From contig CAJXSF010000021.1 in NCBI GenBank assembly GCA_913061515.1, positions 1-46,420 of the forward strand: a DNA stretch of 46,420 nucleotides. Direction: 5' to 3'. Below are positions 29,887-39,164 of this stretch, piece by piece. The position numbers and the translations under genes were made by a program. This stretch comes from an uncultured Gammaproteobacteria bacterium (GTDB lineage Bacteria > Pseudomonadota > Gammaproteobacteria > Pseudomonadales > Pseudohongiellaceae). The stretch's first letter is position 1, and each line of letters opens with the position of its first letter. A model generated the notes under the pieces. That model ran no database searches, was not told where the DNA came from, and worked only from the letters and a program-made list of their open reading frames with translations.

Positions 29887-30837
29887 ATGATTGAAGTTTT
29901 GGTTTTCGCCACACTCAACGGTCTCGTCACTGGCCTTTTGCTTTTCATGCTGGCAAGCGGGCTAACGCTTATATTCAGCATGATGGGGGTACTCAATTTT
30001 GCCCACGCCAGCTTTTATATGCTTGGTGCCTATTTTGCGTACTCCATCAGCCTTTACCTAGGATTTTGGCCAGCACTCATAGTGGCGCCTGTGCTCGTTG
30101 GCTTGCTTGGCGCACTAATTGAGCGTTATGGTCTGCGCCGGGTGCACAAATCTGGCCACGTTGCCGAGTTAATATTCACCTTTGGTCTAGCCTTCCTGAT
30201 CGAAGAGGCCGTGCAGTTCTTCTGGGGCCGCGCGACTAAAGATTACCGCTCACCGGATTTACTCGATTTTCCGCTGTTTACTCTGTTCGGACAAAACTTT
30301 CCCGCCTATAAGGCATTCATGATTTTTATTTCGATTGCGATATTCATCGGCTTGTATTTTGTTCTAACGCGCACACGCATCGGAATTATTATTCAAGCGG
30401 CGATCACTCACCCACACACCGTTGCCAATCTGGGACACAATGTCCCTTTAATTTTCATGGCGGTCTTTGGGGTTGGCACAGGGCTCGCCGGTTTAGCGGG
30501 AGTCATTGCCGGCCCAGTCTTGACCACCTTCCCCGGCATGGCCGTGGTTTTAGGTAGCATCGTGTTCGTAATTGTGGTTATTGGAGGGCTTGGGTCTTTG
30601 GCTGGGGCTTTAGTCGCCTCATTGCTCATTGGTCTTTTACAGTCTTATGCCATCGCCTCGGATGTCGGCATGCCCGACTTACTTGCTTGGCTTGGCGTAA
30701 GTTTTGAACGCGACCATCCTTTAAATGACATCTGGCGCCTGACTCTGCCACAAGTCGCGCCGATCCTGCCGTATCTATTATTAGTGCTAGTCTTGATATT
30801 CCGCCCTTCTGGTCTTTTTGGCAAACGGGAGAGTTAG
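29887..30837 (+). CDS. livH: LivH-type ABC permease
   Basis: This is the first membrane permease of the LivKHMGF-type importer, 316 residues with about eight hydrophobic helices. The N-terminal NGLVTGLLLFMLASGLTLIF and LNFAHASFYMLGAY segments and the late GGLGSLAGALVASLLIGLLQ are hallmark LivH sequence. It follows the binding protein after 24 bases and precedes livM by 2 bases. No Shine-Dalgarno is visible, so translation may depend on the upstream gene. Confidence 0.88.
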   Translation: MIEVLVFATLNGLVTGLLLFMLASGLTLIFSMMGVLNFAHASFYMLGAYFAYSISLYLGFWPALIVAPVLVGLLGALIERYGLRRVHKSGHVAELIFTFGLAFLIEEAVQFFWGRATKDYRSPDLLDFPLFTLFGQNFPAYKAFMIFISIAIFIGLYFVLTRTRIGIIIQAAITHPHTVANLGHNVPLIFMAVFGVGTGLAGLAGVIAGPVLTTFPGMAVVLGSIVFVIVVIGGLGSLAGALVASLLIGLLQSYAIASDVGMPDLLAWLGVSFERDHPLNDIWRLTLPQVAPILPYLLLVLVLIFRPSGLFGKRES

Positions 30838-30839
30838 GG

Positions 30840-32069
30840 ATGCTGAAATATTTAAGCTGGGCGTTGTTCGCCATTGCCTTGATTGTGTTGCCACAGATTT
30901 TTACCTCTATTCTCTCTGTCTCTATTCTTAATCAGATGTGCATCGCCATCGTGTTTGCCCTCAGTTACAACATGCTGTTGGGGCAAGGCGGCATGCTATC
31001 GTTCGGTCATGCAGTGTATTTTGGCTTGGGGGGCTTTATGGCTGTCCACGCTCTGCTAGCCATCGAAAATGAAGAAATGATGTTCTCGGTTACCCTCATT
31101 CCGTTAGTTGGCGGCTTGTTCGGACTGTGCGCGGCGTTGTTCATTGGTAGTTTCTCAACCCACAAGGCTGGGACCGTCTTCGCCATGATCTCCTTAGGGG
31201 TTGGTGAGCTAATTGCCGCGTCTTCCTTAATCCTCGTGTCTTTCTTCGGCGGGGAAGCAGGTATCAGTGCAGATCGGACATTCGGCCCACCCTTTTTCGG
31301 CTTCGACTTCGCACAGAATATTGAAGTGTATTATTTGGCGGCGGCTTGGCTATTTTTAGCCACTGTGTGCATGTATTTGTTTACGCAAACACCGGCAGGA
31401 CGCATGGCCAATGCGGTACGCGACAATCCCGAGCGCGCCGAGTTCATCGGCTATAGCGCCCGTCGTGTGCGCTTCATCTCCTTCATATTTTCAGGCTTCT
31501 TTGCGGGTATCGCAGGGGGCTTGTTCGCCTTGAACTACGAGATACTCACCGAGCAAAACCTCAATGCGGTGACCTCTGGCAATGTGTTGTTGATGGCTTA
31601 TATTGGTGGGCTCGGCTTCTTTATTGGCCCTATGGTTGGCGCCGTTGTGCTCACCCTAATCAATTCAGTGCTGAGCAATTACACCGATCTATGGCTGCTC
31701 TATCTGGGCCTCATGTTTGTATTAACGGTGATGTTTCTGCCGCGTGGGCTAACAGGTTTTCTCATGATGCATCGCACACCTTGGCATCTTGGCAAGCTGC
31801 ATTTGTTGGCAAAACCTTATGCCATTACGGCGGTACCCAGCGCTATCTTCGTGCTAGCCTTAGTGGCCATCATTGAGATGAGCCATAGCAATGCGCCCAC
31901 GTTTAATTTTTTGGGCATCGCACTAAACCCCGATAGCTTCATCAGCTGGGGAGCATTGCTCATCATTGCAACGCTAGCCTTCGTAGCACTGCGCAAAACA
32001 CTGCCAAGCCTGCGCGATGCTTGGGATACCGCCAATACCATCGACACAAAGCCCCAGGAGCGCACATGA
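30840..32069 (+). CDS. livM: LivM-type ABC permease with C-terminal membrane extension
   Basis: This is the second permease of the importer, 409 residues. The LivM core occupies about residues 10-310 (SYNMLLGQGGMLSFGHAVYF, FAGIAGGLFALNYE, YIGGLGFFIGPMVGA). After the usual end of the domain (FLPRGLTGFL) the protein runs on for about 95 residues, with two more hydrophobic helices (about residues 325-345 and 365-385) and a charged tail. The role of that extension is unknown. Its stop overlaps the livG start (ATGA, 32066-32069). Confidence 0.87.
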   Translation: MLKYLSWALFAIALIVLPQIFTSILSVSILNQMCIAIVFALSYNMLLGQGGMLSFGHAVYFGLGGFMAVHALLAIENEEMMFSVTLIPLVGGLFGLCAALFIGSFSTHKAGTVFAMISLGVGELIAASSLILVSFFGGEAGISADRTFGPPFFGFDFAQNIEVYYLAAAWLFLATVCMYLFTQTPAGRMANAVRDNPERAEFIGYSARRVRFISFIFSGFFAGIAGGLFALNYEILTEQNLNAVTSGNVLLMAYIGGLGFFIGPMVGAVVLTLINSVLSNYTDLWLLYLGLMFVLTVMFLPRGLTGFLMMHRTPWHLGKLHLLAKPYAITAVPSAIFVLALVAIIEMSHSNAPTFNFLGIALNPDSFISWGALLIIATLAFVALRKTLPSLRDAWDTANTIDTKPQERT

Positions 32070-32827
32070 GTATTTTGCAGCTTCAGGGTTTGAGCAAGCA
32101 GTTTGGGAATACCCGCATTATTCGCGATGTCTCGCTAAACATAGAAGCGGGTGAAAAACACGCCATTATCGGGCCAAACGGTGCAGGCAAATCGACACTC
32201 TTTCATTTGATCACAGGGCGCTACTCTGTGAGCTCGGGCAGCATATTGTTTAAAGGCCAGCCTATTCAAAACCGCCCACCGTTCGAGATCGCAAGAAAAG
32301 GGCTAGCTCGCAGTTTCCAAGTCACCAATATTTTTCCACTACTTAGTGTTTTCGAAAATATTCGCTGTGCGCTTCTCTGGTCGATGGGCTATAAGTATTC
32401 GTTCTGGCACCTTTTAGGAAAAGCCAAGGCACTGAATACTCGTACAGAAGAGTTACTCATAGAGATTGGACTCCAGGAGCGACGCAAGCTCCCCGCAGGC
32501 GAACTAGCCTACGCCGAGCAGCGCGCATTGGAATTGGGCATCGCTATTGCCAGCGGCGCTGAGATGATTATGTTGGACGAACCGGTGGCTGGCATGAGTC
32601 ATAGCGAGGCAAAGAATGCCGTTGAGCTAATTAATCGAGTGACGGCCGGTAAAACCCTAGTGATGGTTGAACATGATATGAATATCGTCTTCGACATGGC
32701 CGATAAAATATCAGTCCTCGTGTATGGTGAGATTATCGCCTCTGACGTGCCAAGCAAGATACGCGGCAACGCGAAGGTACAAGAAGCCTATTTGGGCGAA
32801 ACCGTGCCGGAGGATGAACATGCTTGA
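32066..32827 (+). CDS. livG: LivG-type ABC ATPase
   Basis: This is one of two ATPases of the importer, 253 residues from ATG 32066, set by AGGAG at 32056-32060; a longer frame from 32021 lies inside livM. Walker A is canonical (GPNGAGKST), Walker B gives MLDEPVAG and the switch His is in VEHD. The signature is degenerate (LAYAEQRALELG in place of LSGGQ), as is usual in the LivG branch. Its stop lies 5 bases past the livF start, so the two are translationally coupled. Confidence 0.88.
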   Translation: MSILQLQGLSKQFGNTRIIRDVSLNIEAGEKHAIIGPNGAGKSTLFHLITGRYSVSSGSILFKGQPIQNRPPFEIARKGLARSFQVTNIFPLLSVFENIRCALLWSMGYKYSFWHLLGKAKALNTRTEELLIEIGLQERRKLPAGELAYAEQRALELGIAIASGAEMIMLDEPVAGMSHSEAKNAVELINRVTAGKTLVMVEHDMNIVFDMADKISVLVYGEIIASDVPSKIRGNAKVQEAYLGETVPEDEHA

Positions 32828-33515
32828 AGTGCAAGACTTAAATGCCTGGTATGGCAAAAGCCATATTCTAAGGGGCGTGAACTTCAATGTGGCACAAGGC
32901 GAAATTGTCAGCCTATTGGGACGCAATGGCGTGGGGCGTTCTACCACGGTAAAAACGATCATGGGCGAAGTGGAACCATCAGGGTCAATCTTATTCAAGG
33001 GCCAGCAGATTGCTGGCAAAAAAAGTTATGAGATCGCCAAACTTGGTATCGGCTGCGTCCCCGAAAACCGCGATATCTTCCCTAGCCTCACGGTCCGCCA
33101 GAATCTGATTTTAGGTATGAAAAACAGCAAAGGCAGCTCACGTTGGAGCATAGAAGAGATGTTCCGTATGTTTCCCAATCTTGGGGAGCGCGCCGATGTA
33201 CCGGGCGGCGTTTTAAGCGGCGGCGAACAACAAATGCTATGCATGTGCCGCACGCTGATGGGTGATCCGGAACTGATCATGATTGACGAGCCCACCGAGG
33301 GCCTTGCTCCCAAGGTTGTCGAGCAAGTCGGCGAACTCCTGCAAGAGATTGCCTCGCGCGGTGTAGCGATTCTCCTAGTTGAACAAAAATTGACCATCGC
33401 CCTTAAAATCTCCCATCGCATCTATGTCATGGGGCACGGGCAAATCGTCTACGAAGGCAGCCCTCAGAGTCTTCGCGAGGCAAGCGATGTCCGACGCGAA
33501 TGGCTTGAAGTGTAA
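32820..33515 (+). CDS. livF: LivF-type ABC ATPase with Arg in Walker A
   Basis: This is the second ATPase of the importer, 231 residues from ATG 32820, with GGAGGA at 32809-32814 as its ribosome site. The signature is canonical (LSGGEQQML) and Walker B is IDEPTEG. Walker A reads GRNGVGRST: the phosphate-binding Lys is replaced by Arg at residue 40, a variant I recall from some proteobacterial LivF proteins. The switch position is Gln (VEQK), as usual for LivF. It ends the importer operon; 268 non-coding bases follow. Confidence 0.88.
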   Translation: MLEVQDLNAWYGKSHILRGVNFNVAQGEIVSLLGRNGVGRSTTVKTIMGEVEPSGSILFKGQQIAGKKSYEIAKLGIGCVPENRDIFPSLTVRQNLILGMKNSKGSSRWSIEEMFRMFPNLGERADVPGGVLSGGEQQMLCMCRTLMGDPELIMIDEPTEGLAPKVVEQVGELLQEIASRGVAILLVEQKLTIALKISHRIYVMGHGQIVYEGSPQSLREASDVRREWLEV

Positions 33516-33595
33516 GTAAGGACTCACGCTGCGACTTACGTCCCAAAACGACCACGAATCGACCTGATTTTGGCTAGTCTGCCGCTTCCAAACGA

Positions 33596-33618
33596 GTTAA
33601 AGTAGCGCTCACTTTAAC
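33596..33618. repeat. Inverted repeat downstream of livF
   Basis: Perfect 8-bp arms GTTAAAGT and ACTTTAAC flank AGCGCTC, 80 bases after the livF stop. No T run follows, so it is not a classical terminator. It could be a transcript 3' end or an operator. Nothing else is evident in the 268-base gap at 33516-33783. Confidence 0.4.
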
Positions 33619-33783
33619 CGTTAGCCCTCTGTCACTACGTCCTTAACAATAACAATACGGAATGTGTTCGAGCCCCGCAGCATTCGAGGGCCCGCCGTAC
33701 TGTAGAGGTGTTGTTCATCATAGATTCATGATCGCGCTGGCACACTGGTCTTCAGCCCGTTTGTTACAGGATAGAATTGACGC

Positions 33784-34776
33784 ATGACTGTTACTCGACT
33801 CATTATTCAAAGCATCTGCTTAATGGCCTTGTTTGGAGCCTCTAGCCAGTCTCTTGCGTGGGATGCCACATCCCATCGGCTCACAGCCTATGTGGCTTGG
33901 GAGGCACTAACGCCTACCCAGCGCAACAAACTAAGCAGCATTGTCGAAAAGCACCCACGCTATCAAAGCGATTTTCTCGACGCCATGCCTGCCAATATCA
34001 TGCTTGCCAGCGAACAAGAGCAGGCGCGTTGGATGTTTGGCCAAGCGGCGATCTGGCCCGACATGACCCGTTCTTTCGAGGGCGATGATCTAATTCGCTA
34101 CAATCGCCCGACTTGGCACTACATTGATGGCGCTTGGATACGCGGTGAAGCGCAACAGGGTAATGTTTATGTGGGGGCAGACCCTTTACCTAGCATTCAT
34201 GGCGAGTCTACAGGCCCGATTGAGCATGAGGCAGATGTTAGCAATGTCGTTGAAGGTATCGAATTCAATTTAGCCGTACTTGAAAATCCACTTAGCACGG
34301 GCCGTGAGCGTGCCATAGCCTTGAGCTGGGTCCTTCACCTTATTGGCGATATTCATCAACCCTTGCACTCAGGGGCACTCGTATCCTCAGAGCTTTTCGC
34401 CACTGGCGATCGCGGTGGCAACGGGATCGTCACGCAATCGGGCAACCTGCATGCGCGCTGGGATGGCGCATTGCGCAATCAGCCTTTCGAAGACACTCTG
34501 CGACGCATGAACTCCTTTGTGCGCCAGAGCAATATTGCCGATATCGATATGCACGTTGACACTTGGCTACAAGAGAGTCGGCAGATCATGTACGAATTTG
34601 TTTATCCTGATGAAATTAAAGCCGCCGTTCTGCGCAGCGAACGACTAGGGACGCGCCTGTCAGAGTTTGCCCTCGATGACGATTACGCCAGTGAAATGCA
34701 GGCTATCTCAGAAGACCGAGTGACCCTTGCAGGAATTCGTCTAAGCATTGCTTTACGTCAGGTTCTTGGCAACTAG
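33784..34776 (+). CDS. S1/P1-type zinc nuclease, secreted
   Basis: This is a secreted phosphodiesterase/nuclease of the S1/P1 family, expected to degrade single-stranded nucleic acids and release 5'-nucleotides. The 330-residue precursor has a signal peptide predicted to end at LA/W, which leaves Trp26 as the mature N-terminus; in this family the N-terminal Trp itself binds zinc. Further ligands are visible in TSHR (H31), HLIGDIHQPLHSG and the DRGGNGI region. Length matches the family. It has no obvious operon partners, though it might help the phosphatase upstream in phosphate scavenging. Confidence 0.87.
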   Translation: MTVTRLIIQSICLMALFGASSQSLAWDATSHRLTAYVAWEALTPTQRNKLSSIVEKHPRYQSDFLDAMPANIMLASEQEQARWMFGQAAIWPDMTRSFEGDDLIRYNRPTWHYIDGAWIRGEAQQGNVYVGADPLPSIHGESTGPIEHEADVSNVVEGIEFNLAVLENPLSTGRERAIALSWVLHLIGDIHQPLHSGALVSSELFATGDRGGNGIVTQSGNLHARWDGALRNQPFEDTLRRMNSFVRQSNIADIDMHVDTWLQESRQIMYEFVYPDEIKAAVLRSERLGTRLSEFALDDDYASEMQAISEDRVTLAGIRLSIALRQVLGN

Positions 34777-34876
34777 CGGACCGGCTTTCGTTGTAGTGAA
34801 GCGGGTTTTCCTCGACAATATGCCCATTAGGCCGACCCAATTATGCGTCTGCCATCAAGTTTGAGACGTTTAAGCA

Positions 34877-35893
34877 ATGAATACAGCAACTGCACCACTA
34901 CATGCCGACACACCAGCTCTCGCGCGATACCGGCGCATCGCGTGGATTACGCTTATTGCGGTCTATTTTCTTATCTTAGTTGGCGCTAGCGTGCGCGCCT
35001 CGGGTGCTGGCATGGGTTGCCCCGATTGGCCCACCTGTTTCGGTAGCTGGGTGCCACCTACAAGCGTCGAGCAACTGCCCGCCAATTATCAAGAGATTTA
35101 CGCCGATCTTGGTTATGCCGAGACGGAATTCAACCCCGTTAAAACATGGATCGAATACCTCAACCGCCTCACCGGCGTCACAATTGGCTTTTTGATTCTG
35201 TTAACAGCCATCTACTCGTGGTCGGTGCGCAAGCATGATCGTGCCATTGCCACCGCCTCGCTTGCCGCGTTTTTAATGGTTGGTTTTCAAGGCTGGCTTG
35301 GCTCAAAAGTTGTCTCGTCCAACCTTATGCCCGGCATGATTACGCTGCACATGCTAATGGCATTAGCGATTGTCGCCACATTGCTGTTTGCCGTTGCTAG
35401 AGCACGGCGCGGCATCATGATGGCCGAGTCTGTGCAAGGCATAGACCCAAAATTTGAAAAGTGGCTATATATCGTCGTGGGCTTGACGGTGTTACAGATC
35501 ACGATGGGGACACAAGTACGAGAAATGGTCGACTATCTCAACCATACAGAAGGGGCCGATCGCTCCTCATGGGTTAGCGCACTGCCTTGGTTCTTCTATG
35601 TGCATAGAAGTTTTTCAGCAGTAGTGTTGTTCAGCAATCTCTGGCTTGCTTATCTATTAGTACGCTCTGTCGGCTGGCAGCATACGCTCACTCGTTTCAC
35701 AGTGGCAATGATTCTAGTCATTGGACTGGCCATTATCTCTGGCGCGACACTCGGGCATCTCGGGATGCCTGCCTTAGTACAACCATTGCACTTGGTAGGG
35801 GCATCCCTTCTGTTTGGCTTGCAGTTTTTAATCTGGATGAGCTATCGCCATGCGCGTAGCGCTGACAATGAGCAAACCTTGAGTACCGCTTAA
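34877..35893 (+). CDS. ctaA: Cox15/CtaA-family haem A synthase-like protein
   Basis: Members convert haem O to haem A for terminal oxidases. The 338-residue protein has about eight hydrophobic helices, the paired cysteine loop GCPDWPTCFG near residues 48-57, and His residues in TLHMLMAL, YVHRSFS and PLHLVGAS suited to haem binding. The first motif, normally E(Y/F)xHR, reads EYLNR, so the usual first His is Asn; I believe this occurs in one branch of the family. No cytochrome oxidase genes are nearby. It converges on hslO with a 4-base gap. Confidence 0.82.
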   Translation: MNTATAPLHADTPALARYRRIAWITLIAVYFLILVGASVRASGAGMGCPDWPTCFGSWVPPTSVEQLPANYQEIYADLGYAETEFNPVKTWIEYLNRLTGVTIGFLILLTAIYSWSVRKHDRAIATASLAAFLMVGFQGWLGSKVVSSNLMPGMITLHMLMALAIVATLLFAVARARRGIMMAESVQGIDPKFEKWLYIVVGLTVLQITMGTQVREMVDYLNHTEGADRSSWVSALPWFFYVHRSFSAVVLFSNLWLAYLLVRSVGWQHTLTRFTVAMILVIGLAIISGATLGHLGMPALVQPLHLVGASLLFGLQFLIWMSYRHARSADNEQTLSTA

Positions 35894-35897
35894 GGCA

Positions 35898-36782
35898 TCA
35901 ATGCGCAGTGCCTTCCTCGGCCCCTTCGATGAGTAACGCTAGTTCTCCGGGGCCGAAATTATACTCGGTAGCACAGAACTCACAGCTGATCTCAATCCCG
36001 CCCTGTTCAGCCACAATCTCATCGATCTCGTCCTTACCCAATGCCGTTAAAGCCCGCGCCGTGCGCTCACGCGAGCAGCTGCAGGCAAATTGCAATTGTT
36101 TAGGAGCAAATACTCGTAACTCCTCTTGGTGATAAAGCCGGTGCAGAATATCGGCATTAGGGAGGCTTAACAGCTCTTCGTCAGTCAATGTCCGCGCCAG
36201 TGTAGAGTAGTGCTCCCAATGCTGAGCCCGCGCTTCTTTGTCTTTCACCAATTGGGCAGGCATTTGCTGCAACATCAAGGCCGCGACGCTATTTTTATTA
36301 GCGGCAAAATAAAACACGCTGCCCAATTGTTCCGACTGCTGAAAATAGGATTCTAAACACTGCGCTAGATTACTGCCTTCGATCGGCACAATACCTTGAT
36401 AGGGCTCGCCCTTGCGACTATCAATGGTAATCACTAGGGAGCCATCGCGCAGCAGCTCGGTAAACTGATCGCTGCTTGGCGTTTCGGCGTAACGGGCTAT
36501 ACCTCGTAAGTCCCCTTCGCTATTGCATTCCCCCATCATGACTGCCACCTCTCCTTCGCTTCGCGCCTGCAGGACTAAGCGCCCGTCAAACTTGATCGTC
36601 GAGGACAGTAATGCACTACCAGCTAAGAACTGCCCCAACAGAATGGCGACTTGTTCTGGGTATTGTTTGCCCGCGATTGTTTCGAGATAACTCTTATTCA
36701 ATCGCACGATTTCTCCGCGCACATCGGCGTGGTCAAAAAGAAAGCGTTGGCTAGAGTCTGAACTAGGCGTAGTGAGTGGCAT
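35898..36782 (-). CDS. hslO: Hsp33 redox-regulated chaperone
   Basis: Hsp33 is a cytoplasmic holdase activated when its zinc centre is oxidised. From ATG 36782 the protein is 294 residues, standard for the family. The four zinc cysteines are C234 and C236 (CSC) and C267 and C270 (CEFC). The N-terminal domain shows GQFLAGSALLSSTIKFDGRL and QGIVPIEG. A longer frame to 36878 lies within the upstream gene and is rejected. The start overlaps the end of trpE(G) by 20 bases, so it is probably co-transcribed with it. Confidence 0.93.
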   Translation of the reverse strand: MPLTTPSSDSSQRFLFDHADVRGEIVRLNKSYLETIAGKQYPEQVAILLGQFLAGSALLSSTIKFDGRLVLQARSEGEVAVMMGECNSEGDLRGIARYAETPSSDQFTELLRDGSLVITIDSRKGEPYQGIVPIEGSNLAQCLESYFQQSEQLGSVFYFAANKNSVAALMLQQMPAQLVKDKEARAQHWEHYSTLARTLTDEELLSLPNADILHRLYHQEELRVFAPKQLQFACSCSRERTARALTALGKDEIDEIVAEQGGIEISCEFCATEYNFGPGELALLIEGAEEGTAH

Positions 36783-39042
36783 GATCTTGGTTTTCCTGTG
36801 CTTGTTGCGAACGTTGCTGAGCAACGGCTTGTGCATATTGTACAACATTGGCCACGAGCTTCTGGCCGCTATTTTCACGTAAACTCAGGATAGACTCCGG
36901 ATGGAACTGCACAGCCAGGATCGGCAACTCTTTGTGCTCTATTGCCATGACCACCCCATCATCTGTTTGCGCGGTTATGCGCAGGCATTGGGGAACCTCC
37001 CGCGCATGAAGCGAATGATAGCGGCCTATCTCACAGCGCTCAGGGAGCCCTTTGAACAGAACGCCCTGCCGGTGATTGATCGTCGAGCTTTTGCCATGCA
37101 TAGGGATGTCGAGCTGCGCAAGCTGTCCCCCAAAGGCTTCTACAATGCCTTGCAGCCCTAAGCAGACGCCAAAGATTGGCGTCTTGTTTTGTACGCAAAT
37201 CTCGATGGTCTCTGCCAGTGAGAAGTCCTGTGGCCTTCCTGGCCCTGGTGACAGAATTACCAAGTCAAAATGCTCCCCACGACGCAGCCGAGCTCTGGCA
37301 AGCTGCGCTCGCAACGTGATTAGCTGCACGCCTTGTTCGCGAAAATAGCTACCGAGGTTGTGCACAAAGGAGTCTCGATGATCGACCATTAGCACTTTTA
37401 AGCCTGTGCTCTGCACTATGCTGCCCATGGCCGAATCACGCACGGGTGGTAGTTGTTGTTCGCCGCGAATTGCCGCAAGCATCGCACTTGCTTTAAGGCG
37501 CGTTTCAGCGTCCTCATCCTCTGGGTCTGAATCCATCAGCAATGTCGCACCTACCCGTACTTGCGCCATGCCATCTTTGATGCGCGCTGCGCGTAGCGTA
37601 AGCCCCGTATTCATATCACCATTAAAACCTATGCAGCCGATGGCTCCGCCATACCAGAGGCGCGGGGATTTTTCATGGTCCTCAATGAATTGAATCGCCG
37701 ATTGCTTCGGAGCCCCAGTTACGGTAACCGCCCATGTATGAGATAGAAAAGCATCTAGCGCATCATACTCAGGCGCCAACTGTCCTTCTACATGGTCGAC
37801 CGTGTGAATAAGGCGCGAATACATCTCTACTTGGCGCCTACCAATCACCCGCACAGAGCCTGGCACGCAAACGCGACTCTTGTCGTTGCGGTCCACATCC
37901 GTACACATAGACAGTTCGGCTTCATCTTTCTTCGAGTTCAATAAAGTTTTGATCTGTGCGGCATCTTCAATGGCGTTGTTACCCCGAGCAATCGTTCCCG
38001 AGATAGGGCAAGTCTCCACTCGCCGGCCTTGCACACGCACATACATCTCTGGCGAGGCGGCTAGAAGATGCTCGCCCTGCCCAAGATTCATCAAAGTACC
38101 ATAGGGGACTTTGTTGCGTTGCTGCAAGCGCATAAAGATGCGCGACGGGCTATCTTTGCAGGGCTCATGAAAGACTTGCCCAGGCACTACCTCAAAAAGA
38201 TCCCCGCGCCGGAAATACTCTTTTGCCGCTCTTACGATATCGGCATACTCCCCCTTGGCATGATCACAAAACGCTTGCTGTTTGCCAATAAACTGAAAAG
38301 GCGTGCGCTTCCCTGTACGGCGGTAACCCCCTGTCGTTTCTCTGCCTGGCTCAGCATCACTTTGCGCCTTCGCCCTGCAAACAAAATCATAACTATAACG
38401 ATGGGCTTCGCCGCAGTGATGATCGGCAACAATGATTTCGTCTGGTAAATATAGGACTAAATCACGAGTGGCTGCGTCGCGCACTTGTTTGCGTTTTACC
38501 TCTTCAAATTGGAACGCCAAGTCATATGCGAATGCGCCATAGAGCCCTAAATGTGAGTCCTCGGCACTATAGAAATGTTCTGTCAAAGCGCGAATAACTG
38601 AGAACACACTCGCCTTGCGGCTACGTTGCTCCTCCGGCACGTCATCATCTGCCGCTTTGATCTGCACGTTGATCTGTTCTTCGCCGCGTTGCAGGGTTTC
38701 GATTTCTGCCAATGATTGCAAAGCGCGAGCGAGCTCGGGCAGCATAATCCGTCCACGCTGATTCAAGGCATCGATCACAAGGCAACGTTCACGTGCGCTA
38801 ATGACGATTGGGGGATTCACAAACCCTATATCCCAGCGATTGTAACGCCCAGGGTATTCATAGGTGGAACTGAGTAAGACCCCGCGCTCTTCATCGAGTC
38901 GATCGCGTAATTGTTCAATGCTCGTTGCATAGCACACCGGCGCAACGCGGCGCTGCACACCAATGCCACCCCGAGTAAGGTAGTGCGCATAGGAGACCTT
39001 GCGATTGTTCGCATTAGGCTGTGCTGTCGTTGAAGATTGCAT
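36763..39042 (-). CDS. trpE(G): Fused anthranilate synthase TrpE(G)
   Basis: This single-chain anthranilate synthase makes anthranilate from chorismate and glutamine, the first step of tryptophan synthesis. The 759-residue protein has the TrpE chorismate domain at about residues 60-520 (FEVVPGQVF, LLAASPEMYVR, CPISGTIARG, LSMCTDVDRND). The TrpG glutamine amidotransferase follows at about residues 550-745 (nucleophile Cys in GVCLGLQG, and HPESI near the end). GAGGA seven bases before ATG 39042 sets the start; a TTG at 39069 is the alternative. The gene lies behind its own promoter, leader peptide and attenuator. Fusion of the two subunits is common in alphaproteobacteria and scattered elsewhere. 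Confidence 0.92.
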   Translation of the reverse strand: MQSSTTAQPNANNRKVSYAHYLTRGGIGVQRRVAPVCYATSIEQLRDRLDEERGVLLSSTYEYPGRYNRWDIGFVNPPIVISARERCLVIDALNQRGRIMLPELARALQSLAEIETLQRGEEQINVQIKAADDDVPEEQRSRKASVFSVIRALTEHFYSAEDSHLGLYGAFAYDLAFQFEEVKRKQVRDAATRDLVLYLPDEIIVADHHCGEAHRYSYDFVCRAKAQSDAEPGRETTGGYRRTGKRTPFQFIGKQQAFCDHAKGEYADIVRAAKEYFRRGDLFEVVPGQVFHEPCKDSPSRIFMRLQQRNKVPYGTLMNLGQGEHLLAASPEMYVRVQGRRVETCPISGTIARGNNAIEDAAQIKTLLNSKKDEAELSMCTDVDRNDKSRVCVPGSVRVIGRRQVEMYSRLIHTVDHVEGQLAPEYDALDAFLSHTWAVTVTGAPKQSAIQFIEDHEKSPRLWYGGAIGCIGFNGDMNTGLTLRAARIKDGMAQVRVGATLLMDSDPEDEDAETRLKASAMLAAIRGEQQLPPVRDSAMGSIVQSTGLKVLMVDHRDSFVHNLGSYFREQGVQLITLRAQLARARLRRGEHFDLVILSPGPGRPQDFSLAETIEICVQNKTPIFGVCLGLQGIVEAFGGQLAQLDIPMHGKSSTINHRQGVLFKGLPERCEIGRYHSLHAREVPQCLRITAQTDDGVVMAIEHKELPILAVQFHPESILSLRENSGQKLVANVVQYAQAVAQQRSQQAQENQDHATHYA

Positions 39043-39122
39043 GATCTTGTCCTCTATTGCTCTTTCCAAGACTTGGCAAGATTCAGGAGGACTTTCGTTG
39101 GGACTATAGAGAGTGGAAATCT

Positions 39123-39155
39123 ACAAGAAAGGCCGCCTAATTCTTGGGCGGCCTT
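39123..39155 (-). terminator. trp attenuator terminator hairpin
   Basis: On the minus strand AAGGCCGCC pairs perfectly with GGCGGCCTT (9 bp, 9-base loop; 39147-39155 with 39129-39137), followed by the U-rich TTTCTTGT. It lies between trpL and trpE(G). An upstream segment (39182-39189) can pair with its 5' arm (39146-39153, one mismatch), giving the alternative antiterminator. Confidence 0.7.
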
Positions 39156-39164
39156 GAAGATTTT

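Noticed and set aside
33737..33755. Sigma-54-like CTGGCAC before the S1/P1 nuclease
   Set aside because: The -12 GC is missing at the required 10-base spacing.
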